A program made the translations under genes and the position numbers. This document shows positions 8,372 to 16,472 of a DNA stretch of 46,041 bases, in pieces. The notes under the pieces were generated by a model. It was not told the origin of the DNA and searched no databases. It worked only from the letters and a program-made list of their open reading frames with translations. Every line of letters starts with the position of its first letter. The first letter of the stretch is position 1. Origin of the DNA: an uncultured Clostridium sp. (GTDB lineage: Bacteria > Bacillota > Clostridia > Peptostreptococcales > Peptostreptococcaceae); the NCBI GenBank assembly GCA_945871955.1, contig CAMBXR010000017.1:1-46041 (forward strand), read 5' to 3'.

Positions 8372-9262
8372 TTATTTATCATTATAACCAAAATCACTTA
8401 TGTAATTTTGAGAGTTTCTCCAATTTTCTTTAACTTTTACCCATAATTGAAGATTTACTTTAGCTCCTAAAAGTAATTCCATATCTTCTCTTGCTGACTT
8501 ACCTATTCCCTTTAGTTTTCTACCATTCTTTCCTATAATTATACCTTTATGCGAACTTCTCTCGCAACAAATGACTGCCGAAATATCTATAATGCTTTTT
8601 TCTTCTCTAAACTTCATTCTCTCTACTTCAACAGCTACTCCATGAGGTACTTCATCATGAACAAAGTGTAATACTTTTTCTCTAATTAGTTCAGAAACTA
8701 AAACTCTTTCAGGTTGATCAGTAATCATATAATCTGGGAAGTATTTTGGACCTTCTTCAAGATAACCTTCTATTACTTTTAATAATTCTTTTACGTTTCT
8801 TCCTTTTAGTGCAGATACTGGTACTATTTCATTAAATATACCTTCTTCATTATATAGCTTCATTAAATTAAATAAATCAGCTTCTTCCATTTGATCTATT
8901 TTGTTTATTACTAAGACTACAGGAGTTTTTATATTTCTTAAATCTTCCATGATTTTTCTATCTCCTGGTCCTATTTTTTTAGAATCATCAACTACAAATA
9001 AAACTACGTCTACATTTTTGAATGCATCTGTAGCTTGATTTACCATAAATTCTCCTAATTTTGTTTTAGGTTTGTGAATACCTGGTGTATCTAAAAATAC
9101 AATTTGACATTGTTCATTTGTATAAACTGCTTGTATTGTATTTCTTGTTGTTTGAGGTTTATCGCTCATTATAGCGATTTTTTCTCCTATTACGTTATTC
9201 ATTAATGTAGATTTCCCAACATTTGGTCTACCTACAATGCTTACAAATCCTGATTTAAACAT
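8372..9262 (-). CDS. era: GTPase Era
   Basis: The 296-residue GTPase binds the 3' end of 16S rRNA and assists 30S subunit maturation. G1 is GRPNVGKS (residues 11-18), G3 is DTPG (58-61), G4 is NKID (120-123). The C-terminal KH domain carries IIIGKNGRKLKGIG. These are standard Era features at the usual length. Nearby ybeY, also an rRNA-processing factor, fits the conserved ybeY-dgkA-era order. The ATG follows AGGAGAGACATAC. The 138-base gap upstream holds AT-rich DNA without a clear promoter. Confidence 0.98.
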   Translation of the reverse strand: MFKSGFVSIVGRPNVGKSTLMNNVIGEKIAIMSDKPQTTRNTIQAVYTNEQCQIVFLDTPGIHKPKTKLGEFMVNQATDAFKNVDVVLFVVDDSKKIGPGDRKIMEDLRNIKTPVVLVINKIDQMEEADLFNLMKLYNEEGIFNEIVPVSALKGRNVKELLKVIEGYLEEGPKYFPDYMITDQPERVLVSELIREKVLHFVHDEVPHGVAVEVERMKFREEKSIIDISAVICCERSSHKGIIIGKNGRKLKGIGKSAREDMELLLGAKVNLQLWVKVKENWRNSQNYISDFGYNDK

Positions 9263-9400
9263 GTATGTCTCTCCTAACTGTTCTTTTGCTTGTTTATGTT
9301 ATTGTTCATTTTTTCCTATGTTTATATATATATTCATTTGAATAATTTTTTTCATATAATTTTATATAAATTAAATAAACATCTAATATTATAACACATT

Positions 9401-10123
9401 TTAGTAAAAGTTAATTATTTTTAATTGGAAAACTAACATAGCTACTAAAATTCCCAGTAATCCTCCTGCAACTGTTTCCCAAAATGTATGTATTTTGCCT
9501 TCTATTCTACTTTGGGCAACTAGTATTGCCATAATATAAGCTAGAGCTGATACTACAGGCCTTTCAATTAACATAGTAATTGATGTGGCAAGTGCAAAAG
9601 CTAAAGCTGAATGACCACTTGGCATTCCTCCTTTTAGTGGAGTTCCCGTAGATGTTAGTGCTTTTACTATTACTACACATATTAATACTAATACAATACA
9701 TATTAATGTTACATGTGGATCTGATTTTCTTATAGTAAAAATCAAGGATTTTGATAAATCGTTAAATTTATCATAAAAGATTAAATAACCTACTGCTACT
9801 GCATTCATAGCCGAAATTAATACTCCTCCTGCAGCCACATCCTTTGCTATCTTTGCTAATTTATGATATTTATCTGTAACTAAATCCACTGTATTTTCTA
9901 TGGCAGTATTAAACATTTCAGATATTATTACTAATGAAATCGATAAGATTAAAATCATCATTTCTAGTTTATTTAAATCAAAAAACAGACTAACAATTAG
10001 TACTACCACGGCAATAAAGTAGTGTATCTTCATATTTCTTTCGTATTTAAATGTGTATAATATACCCGAAATAGCTGCATTAAATGCTTCTATAATACTT
10101 GGGCGAGTTTTTTTATCTCTCAT
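9401..10123 (-). CDS. Undecaprenol/diacylglycerol kinase fused to a PAP2 phosphatase domain
   Basis: The 240-residue membrane protein has two enzymatic domains. Residues 1-118 are a DgkA-type kinase (SEMFNTAIENTVD at 68-80 with E69, N72 and E76; KDVAAGGVLISA at 94-105), which in Gram-positives phosphorylates undecaprenol. Residues 125-240 are a PAP2 lipid phosphatase: PSGH at 168-171 and SRIEGKIHTFWE, giving S205-R206, H212 and E216. The last acidic position is Glu where the family motif usually has Asp. A kinase and phosphatase in one chain suggests interconversion of undecaprenol and its phosphate. Stand-alone dgkA occupies this locus in Bacillus. ATG after GGGAGTAATTTTT; 5 bases from ybeY. 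Confidence 0.9.
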   Translation of the reverse strand: MRDKKTRPSIIEAFNAAISGILYTFKYERNMKIHYFIAVVVLIVSLFFDLNKLEMMILILSISLVIISEMFNTAIENTVDLVTDKYHKLAKIAKDVAAGGVLISAMNAVAVGYLIFYDKFNDLSKSLIFTIRKSDPHVTLICIVLVLICVVIVKALTSTGTPLKGGMPSGHSALAFALATSITMLIERPVVSALAYIMAILVAQSRIEGKIHTFWETVAGGLLGILVAMLVFQLKIINFY

Positions 10124-10128
10124 AAAAA

Positions 10129-10590
10129 TTACTCCCTTGTTATACCAAGCTTATTTAAAATATGTTCTTCCTTTTCTCTCATTTCTTTTGTGTTTTCTTC
10201 TGTATCATGGTCATACCCCAATAAATGGAACATACTATGGCATACTAAGAAACATACTTCTCTTTCAAAACTATGGTTATATTCTCTACTTTGTTCAAAT
10301 GCTTTTTCTAAAGAAATTACTATATCTCCTAAAGATTCTTCTCCAAAATCCACTCCAAATTCGTCTTCTACTAAAAGAGGAAATGATAATACATCTGTAG
10401 GTCTATTTACTCCTCTAAAGTCTCTATTTAGTTGATGTATTTCTTTATTATCCACAAATGATAAACTTACCTCATAATCATCGTCATATCCTTCATAGTC
10501 TAAACATTCAGATATGATATCTTTTATTTTTTCTATTAATTCTTCATTTACTTCTAATTTATCTTGTCTATTATCTATTATTAATTCCAT
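10129..10590 (-). CDS. ybeY: Endoribonuclease YbeY, rRNA maturation factor
   Basis: The 153-residue metalloenzyme takes part in 16S rRNA 3'-end processing and 70S quality control. The zinc-binding signature HSMFHLLGYDH (H-x3-H-x5-H) lies near the C-terminus, preceded by DVLSFP. The open frame continues 34 codons upstream, but those codons overlap phoH and are lysine-rich noise; the ATG at 10590 with GAGGGTGGGACA before it is the credible start (MELIIDNRQDKLEV). It follows phoH by 19 bases. The HD-phosphodiesterase gene pgpH, which lies between phoH and ybeY in many Firmicutes, is absent here. Confidence 0.96.
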   Translation of the reverse strand: MELIIDNRQDKLEVNEELIEKIKDIISECLDYEGYDDDYEVSLSFVDNKEIHQLNRDFRGVNRPTDVLSFPLLVEDEFGVDFGEESLGDIVISLEKAFEQSREYNHSFEREVCFLVCHSMFHLLGYDHDTEENTKEMREKEEHILNKLGITRE

Positions 10591-10609
10591 TGTCCCACCC
10601 TCTATTGTC

Positions 10610-11623
10610 TTATTTTTTTGAACTTTTATCTTTAGATTTAAGCTCTTGTTTTTTATTTCTATTGTACTCTTCTTTTTTTTCAAATTTTTCATAAGCTCTT
10701 ATAATTCTTTGAACTAACTCATGTCTTACTACATCTTTCTCACTTAATGTTTTAATTCCTATTCCACTTACATCTTGTAGTATTTTTGTAGCTTGAACTA
10801 GACCACTTTTTTTATTATTTGGAAGGTCTGTTTGAGTTATGTCTCCTGTAACTACTGCCTTAGAACCAAATCCAAGTCTAGTTAAGAACATTTTCATTTG
10901 CTCTGGTGTAGTATTTTGAGCCTCATCTAAAATTATAAAGGCATTATCTAAGGTTCTACCTCTCATAAATGCTAAAGGTGCAACTTCTATTGTTCCTCTT
11001 TCTAAATATTTATTAAATCTATCTGCACCTAGCATATCAAATAAAGCATCATATAAAGGTCTTAAGTATGGATCTACTTTATCCTTCATATCTCCAGGTA
11101 AAAATCCTAAACTCTCTCCAGCCTCTACTGCAGGTCTAGTAAGAATTATTCTACTTACTTCATCATTTTTAAAAGCTCTTACTGCCATAGCTACAGCCAA
11201 ATAAGTTTTTCCTGTACCTGCTGGACCAATACCAAAAGTTATATCATTATTTCTAATTAAGTCCACATATTCTTTTTGACCTAAAGTTTTTGGTTGTACT
11301 GCATTTCCTTTTTTAGTTAAAACTATTACATCTTCTAACTCTTTGATTTTTCTTTCACTGCCTTCTAATAATAAGGATAAAGAGTAAGTAATACTTTGTT
11401 TATCTAATGACTTGCCTTTAGAAACTGAGTCATGTAACTCATTCATTAATCTAAGTGCTAAGTCTACATTTTTTTCTTCCCCCATTAATACAATATTACC
11501 TTCTCTAAGTATTACATCTATATTTAGAGTATTTTCTATTAATTTTACATTTTCATCAAAGTTTCCAAATAACTCTCTTTCAAATGTTTTTTCTGATACG
11601 ATAAATTTTTTTTGTATAATCAA
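10610..11623 (-). CDS. phoH: PhoH family ATPase
   Basis: The 337-residue protein has an N-terminal KH-like region (1-100) and a PhoH NTPase domain with Walker A GPAGTGKT at 133-140 and Walker B IILDEAQN. PhoH/YbeZ proteins partner with YbeY in ribosome and RNA metabolism. The start is TTG at 11623: AAGGAGG is about 10 bases upstream and no ATG is better placed. The C-terminus is a charged lysine-rich tail. It sits 30 bases after yqfD in the conserved yqfC-yqfD-phoH-ybeY order. Confidence 0.95.
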   Translation of the reverse strand: MIIQKKFIVSEKTFERELFGNFDENVKLIENTLNIDVILREGNIVLMGEEKNVDLALRLMNELHDSVSKGKSLDKQSITYSLSLLLEGSERKIKELEDVIVLTKKGNAVQPKTLGQKEYVDLIRNNDITFGIGPAGTGKTYLAVAMAVRAFKNDEVSRIILTRPAVEAGESLGFLPGDMKDKVDPYLRPLYDALFDMLGADRFNKYLERGTIEVAPLAFMRGRTLDNAFIILDEAQNTTPEQMKMFLTRLGFGSKAVVTGDITQTDLPNNKKSGLVQATKILQDVSGIGIKTLSEKDVVRHELVQRIIRAYEKFEKKEEYNRNKKQELKSKDKSSKK

Positions 11624-11653
11624 TTAAAATATTCCTCCTTAAGTAATATGTGT

Positions 11654-12949
11654 TTATTGATTTTCTTTTTCATCAGTATTAGTTTTAATATCTTCTTCTT
11701 TAAATTCATTTCTTATATCATTAATAGGTCTGTTTTTTGGATTAGAAGTCTTTTGTTCTCCTTCTTCTTGTTTTTTCTTTTCTAAATTAGACTTAATTAT
11801 AGCTTCTGCTTCACTTTTACTTAGTATATCAAGTTGAGCTATATCTTCACTTGTAGTTACTGTTACTACATATTCTATCATACTTTTATTGACATTATAT
11901 TTATCTTTTACATCAATATATCTTGCAGATACTGGAATTTTATATTCTAAATCTTTCAATACTTGTGCAGATAATTCTTTTTTCAATTTTTCAACATCTA
12001 TTTTATTTTCAGTCTTTTTTGTTTCATAAAATGTACTTACAGTTATCTTTATAGGAAATGTATAATCTCCTAATCTAAGTTGGTAAGTTTTATTTTCAAT
12101 TTCATAATTCTTATACTTTATATTTCTCAATATTTTATATTTTTTATCATAGAAACTTATGGTATAAACTTTTTTCTTATTATCAGTTCTTTGATTTTTA
12201 ATATCCATGTAATTTGAAGATTTTTTTGCTTCATAAAAAGTTGTTGCCCAAACTTCTGGTAAAGCTGAAGTATTAGCTCCATTAATCAATACATCACCTT
12301 TTTTAACTATATCACCTTCATTTACTATGGCTTCTCCACTTCTTGGTACTACTTTTTCTATTATACCATCTTTTGTTGCTATAATATTACAATAATTGGA
12401 GTTTTCTTCTGCATTTTTACTTTCATCTTTTTTGGTTATATTTACAAATATGTTAGTTCCTTTTACATTTATAGAGACATATGCAATTTGCTTGAATTTA
12501 CTCATAATATTTTCTCTAACAATTTTTCTATCTATACTCTTTTTGTAAACACCTGGTTTAACACCTTGTATGTAAAGCTCCTTTTTTAGAGCTGATTTAT
12601 CAATTCCCTCTGGAGCTGTTATATATACATCTGTCACAAACTGTGATGTAGACATTAGTATAACCAAAGAAGCCATAGCACAAATAACCATTCCTCTATA
12701 AGTATATATCCTTCTTGCTATAAAGGGAATGCCTGTCTGTTTTTTAACCTTAATATCAAATTTATTACTTCTATAAATTCTTTTTAATTCTTTCAAATTT
12801 CCCCTATCTATATTAAATTGTATTTTATTTTTATCTATCCTATTTACATTGTAAACATATATTTTATTTCTTATAAGGTAATTTAAAAAGCTTTCTGTTC
12901 CTATACCTTCCACAGTCACTGTATAATATCCTCTTATGAAACTTATCAC
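11654..12949 (-). CDS. yqfD: Sporulation protein YqfD
   Basis: The 431-residue protein is the YqfD/SpoIV-associated family, conserved in endospore formers and usually under sigma-E control in the mother cell. A single membrane helix lies at about residues 86-106 (RGMVICAMASLVILMSTSQ); the long remainder, with a POTRA-like and a biotinyl-lipoyl-like stretch (EGDIVKKGDVLINGA), probably faces the outside or intermembrane space. The acidic/lysine C-terminal tail is low complexity. Its biochemical function is unknown. The ATG follows AGGAGATAGTAGTG and it is 12 bases from yqfC. Confidence 0.93.
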   Translation of the reverse strand: MISFIRGYYTVTVEGIGTESFLNYLIRNKIYVYNVNRIDKNKIQFNIDRGNLKELKRIYRSNKFDIKVKKQTGIPFIARRIYTYRGMVICAMASLVILMSTSQFVTDVYITAPEGIDKSALKKELYIQGVKPGVYKKSIDRKIVRENIMSKFKQIAYVSINVKGTNIFVNITKKDESKNAEENSNYCNIIATKDGIIEKVVPRSGEAIVNEGDIVKKGDVLINGANTSALPEVWATTFYEAKKSSNYMDIKNQRTDNKKKVYTISFYDKKYKILRNIKYKNYEIENKTYQLRLGDYTFPIKITVSTFYETKKTENKIDVEKLKKELSAQVLKDLEYKIPVSARYIDVKDKYNVNKSMIEYVVTVTTSEDIAQLDILSKSEAEAIIKSNLEKKKQEEGEQKTSNPKNRPINDIRNEFKEEDIKTNTDEKENQ

Positions 12950-12961
12950 TACTATCTCCTC

Positions 12962-13195
12962 CTAATCAATATATTCTAGAGAATATATAAGTCCTTTTAT
13001 TCCTATTTCTTCTGTTTCAATATATTTTAATAAAAGCTTATCCCCAGTTATTTTTACTGTTTTAACTTTAGTCTTTATCTTAATCAAATTAGTGTCATAA
13101 GTTATAATGGATAAGTAATTTTCTATTTTTACAAATGTATTACTTATTAAAGTAACTGTTGGCTGCATTACTTTTAAATCTGGCGATATATCCAT
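12962..13195 (-). CDS. yqfC: Sporulation protein YqfC
   Basis: The 77-residue beta-rich protein is the YqfC family (YabP/YqfC fold), always found directly before yqfD in spore formers. Typical features are the hydrophobic core NTFVKIENYLSIITYDTNLI and the end GLIYSLEYID. In Bacillus the pair is made in the mother cell under sigma-E. The ATG follows GGGGAGGGGATTTTTAT-like sequence. No clear sigma-E promoter was picked out in the 127-base upstream gap, which also holds the tspO terminator. Confidence 0.9.
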   Translation of the reverse strand: MDISPDLKVMQPTVTLISNTFVKIENYLSIITYDTNLIKIKTKVKTVKITGDKLLLKYIETEEIGIKGLIYSLEYID

Positions 13196-13278
13196 ATAAA
13201 AATCCCCTCCCCTTGTATATTCTATTAGTAAGTGACATTAAAATTTCATGATTTTTTACTCTAACTAAACTTTTATAT

Positions 13279-13303
13279 AAAAAAAACTGAGAATACTCCC
13301 AGT
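13279..13303 (-). terminator. Terminator downstream of tspO
   Basis: On the minus strand ACTGGGA pairs with TCTCAGT around a GTAT loop (one G-U pair), followed by eight T residues. It ends the tspO transcript before yqfC. Confidence 0.8.
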
Positions 13304-13322
13304 ATTTTTACTTCTCTATTTA

Positions 13323-13829
13323 CTATTTATTTATGAACCATGCATAATAATTAAGGATAAGAGCATAAATTAACCAAAAGATATATGGTATATTCAAATA
13401 AGAAGCTATAGGTTTAATTTTATAAAACTTATAGACCATTACTAAAACTGTTATAAGAAGTAATACAAGATCTATTAATGCTGTTAATCTAAGTTGAAAT
13501 CCAAAAAATAATATAGACCAAAAAAAATTTAATGCTAGTTGTAGCCAATAATAAAACATAGCATCTTTTATTTTATATTCATGTTTCTTTTGTGACAATA
13601 TTATGTAAGATGAAGTTCCCATTAATATGTATAATATAGTCCATACTATTGGAAAAATTATTCCTGGTGGTGCAAATGCTGGCTTAATAAGTTCATTATA
13701 GTATGATGACATGTCCATTCCAGATATTACTTTTGATAACATACTACTTAAAACTCCAACAAGTAATGGTACCAATACACAGTAGATATATTTTTTAACT
13801 TCTTTTACCGATATAATCAATTCTTTCAC
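13323..13829 (-). CDS. tspO: TspO/MBR family membrane protein
   Basis: The 168-residue protein has five predicted membrane helices and the TspO motif PAFAPPGIIFPIVWTILY, where aromatic residues line the tetrapyrrole/cholesterol site. Bacterial TspO proteins bind porphyrins and influence tetrapyrrole stress responses; the clostridial role is not known. Start uncertain: the GTG at 13829 almost touches the GGAG site, while a TTG at 13820 is about 10 bases from it (165 residues). It is a single-gene unit between the yqeY terminator and its own terminator. Confidence 0.88.
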   Translation of the reverse strand: MKELIISVKEVKKYIYCVLVPLLVGVLSSMLSKVISGMDMSSYYNELIKPAFAPPGIIFPIVWTILYILMGTSSYIILSQKKHEYKIKDAMFYYWLQLALNFFWSILFFGFQLRLTALIDLVLLLITVLVMVYKFYKIKPIASYLNIPYIFWLIYALILNYYAWFINK

Positions 13830-13921
13830 TCTCCTTCACTTACTATTTACTATGTATTTCTAATTAATAAGTATGTACAAAAACAAAGGATTATGATTAT
13901 TAATTTATTGTCATATAAAAT

Positions 13922-13949
13922 AAAAAAACCTAGAGATTGCTCTCTAGGT
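13922..13949. terminator. Terminator of rpsU-yqeY (symmetrical)
   Basis: ACCTAGAGA (13928-13936) and TCTCTAGGT (13941-13949) form a 9-bp perfect stem with a TTGC loop. On the minus strand seven T residues follow; A residues on the other side make it potentially bidirectional. Confidence 0.9.
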
Positions 13950-13955
13950 TTTTAT

Positions 13956-14399
13956 CTATTGTAAATTTTTCTTTACTAACTCATTTATTAGTTTTCCATC
14001 AGCTCTACCTTTTACTTTAGGCATAATTGATGTCATAATTTTTTTCATATCTTTCATAGAAGTAGCTCCTACTTCAGATATAGTAGAAATTACAATTTCA
14101 TTTAATTCTTCTTCGCTTAATTGTTGAGGTAGGTACTCTTTTAAAACTTCTATTTCTGCTTCTGCCTTACTAACTAAATCGTCTCTTCCAGCTTTTGCAA
14201 ACTCTTCACGAGAATCTCTAGTTTGTTTTAATTGCTTAGCAATAAGATCTACTATTTCTTCGTCTCCTAATTCAACTCTATTATCAACTTCATATTGTTT
14301 AATAGAAGATCTAATAAGAGTTATAACAGATTTCTTAATAGCATCTTTGTTTTTCATAGAAGATTTTAGATCTTCTTGTAACTTTTGTTTAAGGGACAT
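13956..14399 (-). CDS. yqeY: GatB/YqeY domain protein
   Basis: The 147-residue helical protein is YqeY, homologous to the tRNA-binding tail domain of the GatB amidotransferase subunit. The start MSLKQKLQEDLKSSMKNKD and the segment LRSSIKQYEV are typical; its cellular role is not established. The ATG at 14399 is preferred because AGAGGTG is 6 bases upstream; a GTG three codons earlier lies inside that site. It follows rpsU by 26 bases, the usual Firmicutes pairing, and a strong terminator ends the operon. Confidence 0.92.
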   Translation of the reverse strand: MSLKQKLQEDLKSSMKNKDAIKKSVITLIRSSIKQYEVDNRVELGDEEIVDLIAKQLKQTRDSREEFAKAGRDDLVSKAEAEIEVLKEYLPQQLSEEELNEIVISTISEVGATSMKDMKKIMTSIMPKVKGRADGKLINELVKKNLQ

Positions 14400-14425
14400 T
14401 CCCCTCACCTCTTTACTTCTATTTA

Positions 14426-14605
14426 CTATCTTTTAGCGTTTTTTCTTCTAGCTGCTTCAGCTTTTTTCTTACGTTTAACACTTGGTTTATCATAGTGCTC
14501 TCTTTTTCTTACTTCTGACATTATGCCAGACATTGCACATTGACGTTTAAATCTTCTTAAAGCACTGTCTAATGATTCGTTTTCTCTTACTCTTACTTCT
14601 GACAT
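14426..14605 (-). CDS. rpsU: 30S ribosomal protein S21
   Basis: A 59-codon ORF starting [19 protein letters not shown] and ending in the basic tail [15 protein letters not shown]21 sits on the 30S platform near the anti-Shine-Dalgarno region and assists initiation. The start is fixed by GGAGGGAGGGAAAAAGA. A consensus promoter lies 91-119 bases upstream, leaving a leader of about 85 bases with short inverted repeats. It is first in an rpsU-yqeY operon. Confidence 0.97.
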   Translation of the reverse strand: MSEVRVRENESLDSALRRFKRQCAMSGIMSEVRKREHYDKPSVKRKKKAEAARRKNAKR

Positions 14606-14645
14606 TCTTTTTCCCTCCCTCCGATTGCGCGAATTATGCTGGGAC

Positions 14646-14679
14646 TGTAATTTGATTATATCTGCATCACTGCATTACA
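14646..14679 (-). promoter_or_regulatory. Inverted repeat in the rpsU leader
   Basis: Within the predicted leader, TGTAAT and ATTACA (arms at 14674-14679 and 14646-14651) enclose 22 bases that contain the repeat GCAGTGATGC. This may fold as a branched hairpin between the promoter and the ribosome site. Its role, for example autoregulation by S21, is conjecture. Confidence 0.3.
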
Positions 14680-14695
14680 ACCTCACACTTTGTTT

Positions 14696-14724
14696 ATTAT
14701 AAACTAAAATCAAACTTTTATCAA
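14696..14724 (-). promoter_or_regulatory. Sigma-A promoter of rpsU-yqeY
   Basis: TTGATA (14724-14719), 17-base spacer, TATAAT (14701-14696) on the minus strand, in the gap between hinT and rpsU. Confidence 0.85.
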
Positions 14725-14764
14725 GTATTTAATTATTTATAATTTTAAAATATTTATAAAAAGT

Positions 14765-15115
14765 TTATTTTTGTTCAGCTTCATAATTAGGTAATTTTTT
14801 ACCAGCTAATATATGATAGTGAAGGTGCTTAACTTCTTGACCTCCATCAGCTCCACAGTTATTAATTATTCTATATCCAGCATCACTAAATCCTTTATCT
14901 ATAGCTATTTTATTTATAACCGAGTGAATGTGTGCAACAATTTCCATTTCTTTTTCTGAAACATCAGCTATACTATCATAATGTTTTTTAGGTACAACTA
15001 ATATGTGATATGGAGCTACAGGGTTTATATCATTAAAAGCTAATACTTTATCATCTTCATAAACTTTGCTACATGGTATTTCTCCATTTATTATTTTACA
15101 AAATAAACAATCCAT
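14765..15115 (-). CDS. hinT: HIT family nucleotide hydrolase (HinT-like)
   Basis: The 116-residue protein carries the histidine triad HLHYHILAG near its C-terminus, the catalytic motif of nucleoside phosphoramidate hydrolases (AMP-lysine, AMP-NH2). The N-terminal CLFCKIINGEIPC provides paired cysteines often binding zinc in this branch. ATG at 15115 is selected with AGGAGG 8 bases upstream; an in-frame GTG three codons earlier lies inside that site. It follows mtaB after a 46-base gap and is likely the last gene of prmA-rsmE-mtaB-hinT. Confidence 0.94.
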   Translation of the reverse strand: MDCLFCKIINGEIPCSKVYEDDKVLAFNDINPVAPYHILVVPKKHYDSIADVSEKEMEIVAHIHSVINKIAIDKGFSDAGYRIINNCGADGGQEVKHLHYHILAGKKLPNYEAEQK

Positions 15116-15161
15116 CTTTTCCACCTCCTAACCATTGATTATAAACCTAAAATTCTACATC

Positions 15162-16472
15162 TTATACTAAAATTCCTTCTACGTATTCATCTTTAACTTC
15201 TGTTATTTTAACTTTTAATATTTTTCCACAAATATCCTCATCACAATTTACAAAAGTTTTTAAATAATTAGGAGTTAATCCTTCATATCTATTTTCTCCA
15301 ACTGATTGTTCAAATAATACTTCAAACTCTTTACCAATCATTTTAGAGGCAAATCTTTCAAAGTTTTCTTTATTTAACTGTATCAGTTTTTCACTTCTTT
15401 CGTGCTTAATTTGCGGAGAAACTTGATTTTCCATATCAGCAGCTTTAGTTCCTTTTCTAGGTGAATATTTAAATATATGCATTTGTGCTAATTCAATATC
15501 TTTTAAGAAGTTATATGTTTGTTCAAACTCTTCTTCTGTTTCACCTGGGAATCCTACTATAACATCTGTAGTTATTGCCACATTTGGTATTTCTCTTCTT
15601 AATTTATCAACTATTTCTTTGTACTCTGTTGTTGTATATCTTCTATTCATTCTTTTTAAAGTTTCATCACATCCACTTTGTAGTGATAAATGATAGTGAG
15701 GCATTACTTTTTCCATTTTTGAAACTTCATTTACGAATTCATCTGTAAATAATATAGGTTCAACAGAACTTGTTCTTATTCTTTTTATTCCATCTATTTC
15801 ATTTATTTTTTTAATTACATCTAATAGAGTTACATTCTCTTCTCTTAAATCTTTACCATAAGATGCAACATGTATACCTGTAAGTACTACTTCTTCGTAT
15901 CCATTTTCAGCTAAAGTTTTAGCTTCATTGATTATACTTTCCATATCTCTACTTCTTACTTTTCCACCTCTAGCATAAGGTATTATACAGTAAGTACAGA
16001 ATCTATCGCATCCATCTTGTATTTTCATAAATGCTCTAGTTCTTCCGTTAGACTGGCTTATCTCTATTTCTTCGAAAGCTCTAACCTTCATTATATCATC
16101 AACTGTAGAAGCTTTCTTTTCACCTTCTAATGCTTCTAACTTCTTAATTTCATCAACTATAGTTCTTCTTTCGTTAGTTCCCATTACTAAATTAACTTCT
16201 TCTATTTCAAGTATTTCTTCTGGAGATACTTGAGAATAACATCCAACAACTGCTATTATAGCATCTGGATTTTTCTTTCTCATTCTTCTTACATATTGAC
16301 GAGATTTTCTATCACTCATATGAGTTACTGTGCAAGTGTTTATAACATAAACATCTGCATAATCTTCATTACTAACTTGCTCATATCCTTCTTTTTCAAA
16401 CATTTCAAGCATAGCTTCTGTTTCGTATTGATTTACTTTACAACCTAAAGTATAAAAAGCTACTTTTTTCAT
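15162..16472 (-). CDS. mtaB: tRNA t6A37 methylthiotransferase MtaB
   Basis: The 436-residue radical-SAM enzyme converts t6A37 to ms2t6A in tRNAs reading ANN codons. It shows the three MTTase domains: N-terminal UPF0004 (MKKVAFYTLGCKVNQYETEA, with clustered Cys for the auxiliary Fe-S cluster), the radical-SAM core with CDRFCTYCIIPYARG (C-x3-C-x2-C) and a C-terminal TRAM domain (last 60 residues). The GCKVNQYE motif separates MtaB from MiaB. Its ATG overlaps the rsmE stop by one base (TAATG), so the two are translationally coupled. Confidence 0.95.
   Translation of the reverse strand: MKKVAFYTLGCKVNQYETEAMLEMFEKEGYEQVSNEDYADVYVINTCTVTHMSDRKSRQYVRRMRKKNPDAIIAVVGCYSQVSPEEILEIEEVNLVMGTNERRTIVDEIKKLEALEGEKKASTVDDIMKVRAFEEIEISQSNGRTRAFMKIQDGCDRFCTYCIIPYARGGKVRSRDMESIINEAKTLAENGYEEVVLTGIHVASYGKDLREENVTLLDVIKKINEIDGIKRIRTSSVEPILFTDEFVNEVSKMEKVMPHYHLSLQSGCDETLKRMNRRYTTTEYKEIVDKLRREIPNVAITTDVIVGFPGETEEEFEQTYNFLKDIELAQMHIFKYSPRKGTKAADMENQVSPQIKHERSEKLIQLNKENFERFASKMIGKEFEVLFEQSVGENRYEGLTPNYLKTFVNCDEDICGKILKVKITEVKDEYVEGILV

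Noticed and set aside
10053-10400. Plus-strand open frame opposite dgkA/ybeY
   Set aside because: It spans two well-supported minus-strand genes and reads as antisense of their membrane and His-rich segments.
10590-10692. N-terminal 34-codon extension of ybeY
   Set aside because: It overlaps phoH on the same strand, is lysine-rich without family similarity, and the internal ATG has a strong ribosome site.
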